Assembly: GCA_023401045.1 (NCBI GenBank)
Contig: JAEXEM010000418.1
Location: 1-6,449 of the forward strand
DNA length: 6,449 nucleotides
Direction: 5' to 3'
Source of the DNA: Actinomycetes bacterium
GTDB lineage: Bacteria; Actinomycetota; Actinomycetes; Actinomycetales; Cellulomonadaceae
Shown here: positions 1 to 4,767 of the stretch, in pieces
Numbering within the stretch: the first letter of the stretch is position 1
Layout: every line of letters begins with the position of its first letter
Position numbers and translations under genes: made by a program
Notes under the pieces: model-generated
What the model was told of the DNA's origin: nothing
The model's database searches: none
Seen by the model: the letters and a program-made list of their open reading frames with translations, nothing else

Positions 1-170
1 TCCCGGCACCGGGCGCGGCGCCCGACGTCGCCGCGCTGCGGGCCCGGGTCGTCGAGCGGCTCGGCCCGGCCGCGGAGCCGCGCACGGTGACGTTCCTCGA
101 CGCGGTGCCCCTCGCGCCGAGCGGCAAGCCGGACAAGTCCGCGCTCGTCACCCTCGCACCACGCCCATGA
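1..170 (+). CDS. Acyl-CoA synthetase / AMP-dependent ligase, C-terminal fragment
   Basis: Only the last 55 codons are present (frame starting at base 3, TGA at 168-170); the gene begins outside the window. The peptide ends in the pattern RTVTFLDAVPLAPSGKPDK, followed by about ten residues. This is the C-terminal lid subdomain of the ANL superfamily (acyl-CoA synthetases, NRPS adenylation domains, luciferases). The lysine of SGK (codon 126-128) corresponds to the conserved A10-motif lysine that contacts the adenylate in the first half-reaction: carboxylate + ATP to acyl-AMP, then transfer to CoA. The substrate cannot be read from this tail; a fatty acyl-CoA ligase, a MenE-type ligase or another family member would all fit. 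It is on the same strand as the PilZ gene, about 100 bp upstream of it, and a functional link is not evident. The family call is fairly secure, the specificity unknown. Confidence 0.8.
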   Translation, partial: PAPGAAPDVAALRARVVERLGPAAEPRTVTFLDAVPLAPSGKPDKSALVTLAPRP

Positions 171-204
171 CCCCCGTTCGGCCGTACCGGCGCGGCGGCG
201 GGCT

Positions 205-212
205 GCCGATAC
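205..212 (+). promoter_or_regulatory. Possible -10 box of a FliA/WhiG-type sigma factor
   Basis: GCCGATAC matches the sigma-28 / WhiG -10 consensus GCCGATAA at 7 of 8 positions and lies 60 bp before the PilZ start. The -35 side is poor: TACC at 185-188, 16 bp upstream, matches only the first two bases of TAAA. In a GC-rich genome such an octamer can occur by chance. The idea is attractive mainly because PilZ proteins often act on motility. Confidence 0.25.
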
Positions 213-236
213 GACCTGGACGGGTGTCCGGCACGC

Positions 237-266
237 GGGGCCGGGGCAGGGCCGGGGGCGAAGGGG
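237..266 (+). other. G-quadruplex motif in the leader of the PilZ gene
   Basis: The coding strand has G-runs of 4, 4, 3 and 5 (237-240, 243-246, 249-251, 254-258), separated by 2-nt loops CC, CA and CC. A fifth run, GGGG at 263-266, is itself part of the ribosome binding site. This satisfies the usual G3+N1-7 rule with very short loops, so folding in the mRNA is plausible. If it folds, it could hide or space the ribosome binding site of the PilZ gene. Folding and regulation are inferred. Confidence 0.5.
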
Positions 267-271
267 TGATC
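261..271 (+). promoter_or_regulatory. Ribosome binding site of the PilZ gene
   Basis: AAGGGGTGATC is nearly the full complement of the 16S rRNA 3' end (AAGGAGGTGATC with one A missing). The G core ends 6 nt before GTG at 273, which fixes this start for the PilZ protein. Confidence 0.7.
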
Positions 272-272
272 G

Positions 273-863
273 GTGCACGAGCTGGCGGCATGTCGTCTGT
301 CGACGAAGGTCGGGGACGTCGACGGTCACGTGGTGGCGTACGAGGGCGAGATGCTCACGGTCACCACCGACGAGTCCCTCGAGGGGCGCGGGCTCGGCGA
401 CGAGGTGCGGGTCACCGTGCTCGACCCGGTGCGGGGCGTGTGCCGCTACGTCGGCCTGCTGGGCGACCTCGACGGGGACACGGTCGGCGTCGTCGTGCTC
501 GAGCGCTCGATGCCGGACCAGCGCCGGTCGGCCGCGCGCGCCTACTACCGCGTCGACTGCGCCGGCCGGCTCGACAGCGGTGGGTCGCTCCCCGTCACCG
601 TCGTCGACATCAGCGCGACGGGGGTCCGCTTCGTCACCGGCAGACGCCTCGAGCACGGCGACGTCGTGCGGTTCACGATGCCCACGGACGGGGACGACGT
701 CGACCTCGTCGCCCGGGTGCTGCGCATCGAGGAGGGTCGGCACGAGTGGCGCTACGGCTGTGAGCTCCTCGGGCTCAGCGAGCGGACCCGCGAGACGCTG
801 TTCCGGCTCGTGCTCGGGCTGCAGCGCGCAGCCGCACGCCGACGCGCGGACGCGCGCGCCTGA
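273..863 (+). CDS. PilZ-domain protein, probable c-di-GMP receptor (YcgR-like layout)
   Basis: This is a 196-residue soluble protein with no signal peptide or membrane segment. Residues about 1-82 form a beta-rich N-terminal region resembling the PilZN/YcgR N-domain (weak call). Residues about 84-185 form a PilZ domain. It shows both c-di-GMP-binding motifs: RxxxR as R89-AYY-R93, after QRRSA, and D/NxSxxG as D112-I-S114-A-T-G117. The binding residues are therefore intact, and the protein should sense c-di-GMP and pass the signal to a partner. YcgR relatives act on the flagellar motor; other PilZ proteins act on polysaccharide synthesis or transcription, and no neighbour here settles which. 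The GTG start is chosen for its strong ribosome binding site. The last 29 codons, an Arg/Ala-rich tail, overlap the convergent DUF817 gene. The PilZ call is strong, the target unknown. Confidence 0.88.
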   Translation: MHELAACRLSTKVGDVDGHVVAYEGEMLTVTTDESLEGRGLGDEVRVTVLDPVRGVCRYVGLLGDLDGDTVGVVVLERSMPDQRRSAARAYYRVDCAGRLDSGGSLPVTVVDISATGVRFVTGRRLEHGDVVRFTMPTDGDDVDLVARVLRIEEGRHEWRYGCELLGLSERTRETLFRLVLGLQRAAARRRADARA

Positions 864-1791
864 GCGTCCGGGCCTCGGAGCCCGCGTCGGGGCCGGCGGG
901 CCGCCCGTCCGGCGGCCGCGGCGGGTGCACCCATGTGACGAGCACGACCGAGACGATCATGAGCAGGAACCACGAGACGAGCTTGGCGCCCGCCACCACG
1001 TGCCAGCCGTCCGCCTGCGACGGGTAGAGCCAGGCGCCGGCGAACGTCGCGACGTTCTCGGCCACCCAGATGAACGTCGCCACGAGCGCGAACGCGAGGA
1101 GCACCGGCATCCGCAGCCGCACCGCGTGGACCCGGACGTGCATGACGGTGCGGCCGTAGACCACGACCACCGCACCGAGCAGCAGCCACCGCGCGTCGGC
1201 GACCCAGTGGTGGGTGAAGAAGTTGACGTAGATCCCTGCCGCGACCAGCGCCGTCAGCAGCCGGCGCGGGTACCGGTCGAACCGCAGGTCGAAGATCCGC
1301 ACGACGCGCACGAGGTACGAGCCGACCGCGCCGTACATGAACCCCGAGAACAGCGGCACCCCGCCGAGGCGCAGCACGCCGTCCGCGGCGTACGACCACG
1401 AGCCGACGTCGGTCTTGAAGAGCTCCATGACCGTACCGACGACATGGAAGAGCAGGACGACACGCATCTCCCGCGGCGTCTCGAGCCGCGAGGCGAGCAT
1501 GCCGACCTGGATCGCCACCGCCGCGAGGGTGAGCGCGTCGTCACGGACCAGCGGGACGCCCTCGGGGTACCAGAACCGGGCGGCGAGCAGCACCGCGAGC
1601 AGGAGGCCGCCGAACAGGCACGCCCAGCCCTGCTTGAGGACGAACACGACCGCCTCGACGAGCCCGGCACGCCACCGCTGCCCGTGCAGCCGTGCCAGGC
1701 GAGCACGTGCCCACGCGTCGATCCGCTCCTCGACCACCGTGAGCTCGCGCGCGTCGGTGCGGGGGAGCGCGAGTCGCAGACGCAGGAGCAC
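775..1791 (-). CDS. DUF817 family multi-pass membrane protein
   Basis: This 338-residue protein has about seven to eight hydrophobic segments (roughly 45-73, 85-101, 112-125, 145-166, 178-196, 202-215, 228-245, 268-287). Recognisable DUF817 blocks include SRLET (101-105), [15 protein letters not shown] (113-127), GSWSY (130-134), [11 protein letters not shown] (143-153), NFFTHH (190-195), WVAENV (242-247) and GAWLYP (252-257). The conserved His, Glu and Trp residues lie in or near membrane segments, but the family has no established function and I assign none. After about residue 290 comes a Pro/Arg/Ala-rich tail of nearly 50 residues that looks non-conserved; its end is antisense to the PilZ gene. 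GTG at 1791 is the first start in this frame, preceded by a weak GGGATGGG; an ATG at 1799 is out of frame. It lies 91 bp downstream of ppgK on the same strand and may be its distal operon partner. Confidence 0.85.
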   Translation of the reverse strand: MLLRLRLALPRTDARELTVVEERIDAWARARLARLHGQRWRAGLVEAVVFVLKQGWACLFGGLLLAVLLAARFWYPEGVPLVRDDALTLAAVAIQVGMLASRLETPREMRVVLLFHVVGTVMELFKTDVGSWSYAADGVLRLGGVPLFSGFMYGAVGSYLVRVVRIFDLRFDRYPRRLLTALVAAGIYVNFFTHHWVADARWLLLGAVVVVYGRTVMHVRVHAVRLRMPVLLAFALVATFIWVAENVATFAGAWLYPSQADGWHVVAGAKLVSWFLLMIVSVVLVTWVHPPRPPDGRPAGPDAGSEARTLRRARPRVGVRLRAAARARAGTASRGSAR

Positions 1792-1841
1792 GTGCCCATC
1801 CCAGCGTGCGTGGGTGCCGGCGCGCGCCCCGTGCGCGGGCG

Positions 1842-1857
1842 GGTCCCCGGCGGGGCC
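1842..1857 (-). terminator. Short GC hairpin between ppgK and the DUF817 gene
   Basis: GGTCCCC and GGGGCC pair around a GGC loop (6 bp, one bulged T), just downstream of ppgK. There is no U-tract, so it is at best a weak or factor-assisted terminator or a processing site. The 91-bp gap (1792-1882) also holds the palindrome GGCGCGCGCC (1819-1828) and two copies of CCTGTGC (1856-1862, 1867-1873). No convincing promoter for the DUF817 gene was seen in the gap. Confidence 0.25.
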
Positions 1858-1882
1858 TGTGCAGGTCCTGTGCTCGGCGGGG

Positions 1883-2638
1883 TCAGTCGCCCGTGCGGCG
1901 CGCGGCGAGCCGGGCCGCGCCGACGATCCCCGCCGCGTTCCGCAGGGCCGCCGGCACGATCGGGGTCCGCAGGTCGAGCAGCGGCAGGAACTTCTCGTGC
2001 TTCTTGCTCACCCCGCCGCCGACGACGATGAGGTCCGGCCAGAAGAGGTTCTCGACGACGGTGAAGTAGCGCTGCAGCCGCCTCGCCCACTTCTCGAACG
2101 ACAGGTCGTCGCGCTCGCGGGCCGCGTCGGACGCCCGGCTCTCCGCGTCGTGACCGTCGATCTCGAGGTGGCCGAGCTCGGTGTTCGGCACGAGCGTGCC
2201 GTCCACGACGAGCGCCGACCCGATGCCGGTGCCCAGGGTGACGACGAGGACGACGCCCGGGACGTCCTTCGCCGCGCCGTAGACCACCTCGGCGTACCCG
2301 GCGGCGTCGGCGTCGTTGACGGCCACCACCCGCCGCCCGGACGCGTCGGCGACGACCTTCTCGACGTCCGTGCCGATCCACGCGTCGTCGACGTTCGCGG
2401 CGGACTGCGCCACGCCGTGGAGGATGACCGCCGGGAACGTCACGCCGACCGGGACGTCGGGGGCGAGGTCGAACGAGCCGACGACCTCGGCGACCGTGGC
2501 CGCGACCGCCTCGGGTGTCGACGGCTGCGGCGTGGGGATCCGCACGCGCTCCGCCGCGAACTCACCCGTCGTCAGGTCGACGGGGGCGCCCTTGATGCCC
2601 GATCCGCCGATGTCCACACCGAACGCGGTCCCCGTCAT
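1883..2638 (-). CDS. ppgK: Polyphosphate glucokinase (ROK family)
   Basis: This cytoplasmic 251-residue kinase phosphorylates glucose to glucose 6-phosphate with inorganic polyphosphate, and usually also ATP, feeding glycolysis and the pentose phosphate pathway. The N-terminal phosphate-binding loop is DIGGSGIKG (9-17). NDADAAG (108-114) carries the expected catalytic base, D109. The second phosphate motif is LGTGIGSAL (135-143), and the C-terminal part has [17 protein letters not shown] (203-219). The PpgK-type block [20 protein letters not shown] (154-173) replaces the Cys-rich zinc motif of many ROK proteins, and the length fits the family. ATG at 2638 is chosen over more upstream starts because GAGAGGGG sits 5 nt before it and a longer form would run back into map. 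It follows map by 26 bp on the same strand, so the two are probably co-transcribed. The identification is strong. Confidence 0.95.
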   Translation of the reverse strand: MTGTAFGVDIGGSGIKGAPVDLTTGEFAAERVRIPTPQPSTPEAVAATVAEVVGSFDLAPDVPVGVTFPAVILHGVAQSAANVDDAWIGTDVEKVVADASGRRVVAVNDADAAGYAEVVYGAAKDVPGVVLVVTLGTGIGSALVVDGTLVPNTELGHLEIDGHDAESRASDAARERDDLSFEKWARRLQRYFTVVENLFWPDLIVVGGGVSKKHEKFLPLLDLRTPIVPAALRNAAGIVGAARLAARRTGD

Positions 2639-2643
2639 CGGTG

Positions 2644-2651
2644 CCCCTCTC
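2644..2651 (-). promoter_or_regulatory. Ribosome binding site of ppgK
   Basis: GAGAGGGG on the minus strand lies 5 nt before the ATG at 2638. It decides the start and excludes the longer reading that begins inside map. Confidence 0.7.
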
Positions 2652-2664
2652 GTACGTGCGTCGG

Positions 2665-3534
2665 TCACGGCAGGGTGAGGATCTCCGCCCCCGTGTCGGT
2701 GACGAGCAGCGTGTGCTCGAACTGCGCCGACCGGCTGCGGTCCGCGGTGACGACCGTCCAGCCGTCGTCCCACATCTCCCAGTCGGCGGTGCCGAGGTCG
2801 AGCATCGGCTCGATGGTGAAGACCATGCCCGGCTCGATGACGGTGTCGTACGCCGGTGCCGCGTCGTAGTGCGGCACGACGAGCCCGGTGTGGAACGCCG
2901 GCCCGACGCCGTGCCCGGTGAAGTCCCGGACGACCCCGTACCCGAACCGCGCGGCGTACTTCTCGATGACGCGGCCGATGACGTTGATCTCCCGGCCCGG
3001 GCGCACCGCCTTGATGCCGCGCTCGAGCGCCTCGCGGGTGCGCTCGACGAGCAGCCGGGACTCCTCGTCGACGTCCCCGGCGAGGAACGTCGCGTTGGTG
3101 TCGCCGTGGACGCCGTCGACGTACGCCGTGACGTCGATGTTGACGATGTCACCGTCCTCGACGACGGTCGAGTCCGGGATGCCGTGGCAGATGACCTCGT
3201 TGACCGACGTGCACAGCGACTTGGGGAAGCCGCGGTACCCGAGCGTCGACGGGTACGCGTCGTGCGAGACGAGGAACTCGTGGCCGATGGCGTCGAGCTC
3301 GTCGGTCGTCACCCCGGGGGCGACGTGCCGGCCGACCTCCTGCAGCGCCTGTGCCGCGAGGCGGGCGGCGACCCGGACGCGCTCGATCGTCCCGGCGTCG
3401 AGGACGTCCGGTCCGTGCCACGGCGTCGGTGCGGCGCGCCCGACGTACTCGGGACGCGCGATGTGCGCGGGGACGGCCCGACGAGGGCTGACCCGACCCG
3501 GGGAGAGGACGCTGCGCGAGTGGACGGGGGCCAT
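2665..3534 (-). CDS. map: Type I methionine aminopeptidase
   Basis: This 289-residue enzyme removes the initiator methionine from nascent proteins in the cytoplasm. All five dinuclear-metal ligands of the family are present: D134 (VNIDVT), D145 (HGDTN), H208 (FTGHGVG), E242 (TIEPM) and E273 (QFEHT). The substrate-site histidine H117 (CHGIPD) is also present. Residues about 1-42 are an extension absent from the short E. coli enzyme. It contains [20 protein letters not shown] (residues 11-30) and resembles the Pro-rich N-terminal linker of mycobacterial MapB (MetAP1c), which has been proposed to interact with the ribosome. ATG at 3534 is preferred to upstream starts: it begins the family-like extension and has TAGACT exactly 7 nt before it. 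No clear Shine-Dalgarno sequence precedes it, which suggests a leaderless mRNA. It is followed by ppgK and is divergent from the microprotein gene. Confidence 0.95.
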   Translation of the reverse strand: MAPVHSRSVLSPGRVSPRRAVPAHIARPEYVGRAAPTPWHGPDVLDAGTIERVRVAARLAAQALQEVGRHVAPGVTTDELDAIGHEFLVSHDAYPSTLGYRGFPKSLCTSVNEVICHGIPDSTVVEDGDIVNIDVTAYVDGVHGDTNATFLAGDVDEESRLLVERTREALERGIKAVRPGREINVIGRVIEKYAARFGYGVVRDFTGHGVGPAFHTGLVVPHYDAAPAYDTVIEPGMVFTIEPMLDLGTADWEMWDDGWTVVTADRSRSAQFEHTLLVTDTGAEILTLP

Positions 3535-3541
3535 GCCTGGC

Positions 3542-3547
3542 AGTCTA
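3542..3547 (-). promoter_or_regulatory. Candidate -10 element for leaderless map transcription
   Basis: TAGACT (TANNNT) reads on the minus strand and ends 7 nt before the map ATG, so transcription would begin at or next to the start codon. No recognisable -35 was found at 17-18 bp. The hexamer overlaps a perfect 8-bp palindrome, CTACGTAG (3545-3552), in the 57-bp divergent gap. The palindrome could be chance or a small operator. Confidence 0.5.
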
Positions 3548-3578
3548 CGTAGGGGCGGTGCCACCCGGCCCGCGGAGC

Positions 3579-3584
3579 AGGAGG
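3579..3584 (+). promoter_or_regulatory. Strong ribosome binding site of the microprotein gene
   Basis: AGGAGG lies 7 nt before the GTG at 3592. This ideal Shine-Dalgarno sequence is the main nucleotide-level evidence that the short reading frame is translated. Confidence 0.75.
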
Positions 3585-3591
3585 CGGTGAC

Positions 3592-3762
3592 GTGCCGGAG
3601 TACTACTTCAACACCCGTACGCACGAGGTCGAGGAGGGCAGGGTGAGCGACTGGTCCCAGGTCATGGGCCCCTACCCGACGCGCGAGGCCGCGCTCAAGG
3701 CCCTCGAGACCGCACGCAGCCGCACCGAGGCCTGGGACGCGCAGGACGCCGAGGACGCCTGA
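3592..3762 (+). CDS. 56-residue SPOR-like conserved actinobacterial microprotein
   Basis: The reading frame runs from GTG at 3592 to TGA at 3760-3762, with AGGAGG 7 nt upstream. The protein starts [20 protein letters not shown], continues with a [19 protein letters not shown] core (21-39), and ends in an acidic [10 protein letters not shown] tail. The pattern YYFNTRT...EEG...W...MGPY.TREAA..AL matches small actinobacterial proteins that databases label SPOR-domain or, misleadingly, methionine aminopeptidase because of their position beside map (from memory, not searched). It has no signal peptide or membrane segment, so a classical periplasmic SPOR role in binding denuded peptidoglycan is unlikely as it stands. 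It is divergent from map (57 bp apart) and convergent with panB. Function unknown. That it is a real gene is fairly secure; the SPOR label is tentative. Confidence 0.8.
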   Translation: MPEYYFNTRTHEVEEGRVSDWSQVMGPYPTREAALKALETARSRTEAWDAQDAEDA

Positions 3763-3775
3763 GCCCCTCGGCGCG

Positions 3776-3810
3776 GGCCGGCCGGGCCGCCGACCGGTCC
3801 CGGGCCGGCC
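3776..3810. terminator. GC-only hairpin between convergent microprotein and panB genes
   Basis: GGCCGGCCGGG (3776-3786) pairs with CCCGGGCCGGCC (3799-3810) as an 11-bp stem with one bulged G and a 12-nt loop. Both arms carry the palindrome GGCCGGCC, so the element reads alike on both strands. It fills most of the 66-bp convergent gap and ends 18 bp from the panB stop. No U-tract follows on either strand, so a bidirectional terminator of the U-less actinobacterial type is inferred. Confidence 0.45.
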
Positions 3811-3828
3811 GCCAGGTCGTGCGACGGG

Positions 3829-4650
3829 TCAGTCCTCGAAGGCGTGCGACGCCGCCGGGAACGCGCCGGAGCGCACCTCCTCGGCGTACTCGCGCGCGGC
3901 GGCCGTGAGCGCCTGGCCGATCTCCGCGTAGCGCTTGGCGAACCGCGGAGACCAGTCGCCCATGCCGGCCATGTCGGTCCACACGAGCACCTGGCCGTCG
4001 CACGCCGAGCCCGCGCCGATGCCGATGGTCGGCACGCGCACGACCTCGGTGATCCGCGCGGCGACCGCCGCGGGCACCATCTCGAGGACGATGGCGACCG
4101 CACCGGCCTCCGTGACGGCCACCGCGTCCTCCGCGAGCCGGTCCGCGGTGGCCCCGCGTCCCTGCACCCGCGGCCCGCCGAGCGCGTTCTCCGACTGCGG
4201 CGTGTACCCGAGGTGCGCGACGACCGGGATGCCGGCCGCGGTGAGGGCGTGGATCTGCGCCACCGAGCGCTGGCCGCCCTCGAGCTTGACGGCCGCGACG
4301 CCGGTCTCCTTCATCACGCGTACCGCGGAGGCGAGCGCCTGCTCCGGGCCGGCCTCGTACGTCCCGAACGGCAGGTCGGCGACGACGAAGGCCCGGCGCG
4401 CCGCGCCGGCCACCGCCCGCGCGGCGACGACGATCTCGTCGAGGGTGACGGGCAGCGTCGTCGCGTACCCGTGCATCGTGTTCCCGATGGAGTCGCCGAC
4501 GAGGAGCATGTCGATGCCCGCGTCGTCGAACAGCCGCGCGGTGAGGGCGTCGTAGGCGGTGAGCATCGTGATCCGCTCGCCGCGGTCCTTCGCCGCCTGC
4601 AGGTGGTGGACCCGCACGCGGCGGGGTGCCGGGGCATCGCTGGTCGACAT
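3829..4650 (-). CDS. panB: 3-methyl-2-oxobutanoate hydroxymethyltransferase
   Basis: This 273-residue cytoplasmic enzyme catalyses the first committed step of pantothenate/CoA synthesis: 3-methyl-2-oxobutanoate + 5,10-methylene-THF to 2-dehydropantoate. The TIM-barrel motifs are complete: LTAYDALTARLF (30-41), VGDSIGN (51-57) with metal ligand D53, ADLPFGTYE (91-99) with D92, VKLEGG (121-126) with K122 and E124, HLGYTPQS (146-153), VQGRG (162-166), and VLEMVP (188-193) with the catalytic E190. GIGAGSACDGQVLV (210-223) closes the active site. Length and motif order match the family. ATG at 4650 is preferred to the longer reading because it precedes a typical short N-terminus and has TAGGCT 7 nt upstream. 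No Shine-Dalgarno sequence is evident, so it is probably leaderless. No panC or panD is adjacent. It is divergent from glnA2. Confidence 0.96.
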   Translation of the reverse strand: MSTSDAPAPRRVRVHHLQAAKDRGERITMLTAYDALTARLFDDAGIDMLLVGDSIGNTMHGYATTLPVTLDEIVVAARAVAGAARRAFVVADLPFGTYEAGPEQALASAVRVMKETGVAAVKLEGGQRSVAQIHALTAAGIPVVAHLGYTPQSENALGGPRVQGRGATADRLAEDAVAVTEAGAVAIVLEMVPAAVAARITEVVRVPTIGIGAGSACDGQVLVWTDMAGMGDWSPRFAKRYAEIGQALTAAAREYAEEVRSGAFPAASHAFED

Positions 4651-4657
4651 GCCCGCG

Positions 4658-4663
4658 AGCCTA
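4658..4663 (-). promoter_or_regulatory. Candidate -10 element for leaderless panB transcription
   Basis: TAGGCT (TANNNT) on the minus strand ends 7 nt before the panB ATG, the same geometry as at map. No good -35 is visible at 17-18 bp. This part of the 117-bp panB-glnA2 gap shows no GlnR-like box that I can recognise. Confidence 0.5.
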
Positions 4664-4753
4664 GTCGCGCGCCGAGGGGGCCCGCTGACCGGCGCCGGGC
4701 GCGGCGCGTTCGGCCAGGTGTGGGACGTGCACCCGCCCACGCGTCCGCATCAG

Positions 4754-4759
4754 GCAGGA
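4754..4759 (+). promoter_or_regulatory. Ribosome binding site (or overlapping -10) of glnA2
   Basis: GCAGGA is 8 nt before the ATG at 4768 and is an acceptable Shine-Dalgarno sequence. The overlapping hexamer CAGGAT (4755-4760) ends exactly 7 nt before that ATG, so it could instead be a weak -10 of a leaderless transcript. Either reading favours 4768 over the in-frame ATG at 4759. Confidence 0.4.
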
Positions 4760-4767
4760 TGTACCGC

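Noticed and set aside
167..763. Open frame starting at the ligase stop (ATGA overlap at 167)
   Set aside because: The ATGA overlap looked like translational coupling, but the product is Arg/Gly-rich without motifs and overlaps the PilZ gene in another frame.
580..2031. 483-codon plus-strand frame across PilZ and DUF817
   Set aside because: It is antisense to DUF817 and out of frame with PilZ, with Arg/His/Glu-rich composition and no domain. It is a shadow frame.
1254..2381. 375-codon minus-strand frame, including an ATG at 1799
   Set aside because: It is out of frame with both ppgK and DUF817, and Arg/Gly/Ser-rich as expected of a shadow frame.
2639..2773. Longer ppgK start inside map
   Set aside because: The extra residues do not resemble PpgK, and a strong ribosome binding site precedes ATG 2638.
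3535..3624. Longer map start across the divergent gap
   Set aside because: It would cover the microprotein's ribosome binding site and start, and adds unpatterned residues. The candidate -10 lies just before ATG 3534.
4720..4740. Inverted repeat GTGGG...CCCAC with GTGCAC upstream of glnA2
   Set aside because: The 5-bp arms are too short to distinguish from chance at this GC content, and it does not match a GlnR or AmtR box I know.
3844..4767. Upstream extension of the glnA2 frame across panB
   Set aside because: It runs antisense through all of panB and has an Arg/His-rich shadow composition. The family N-terminus begins at 4768.
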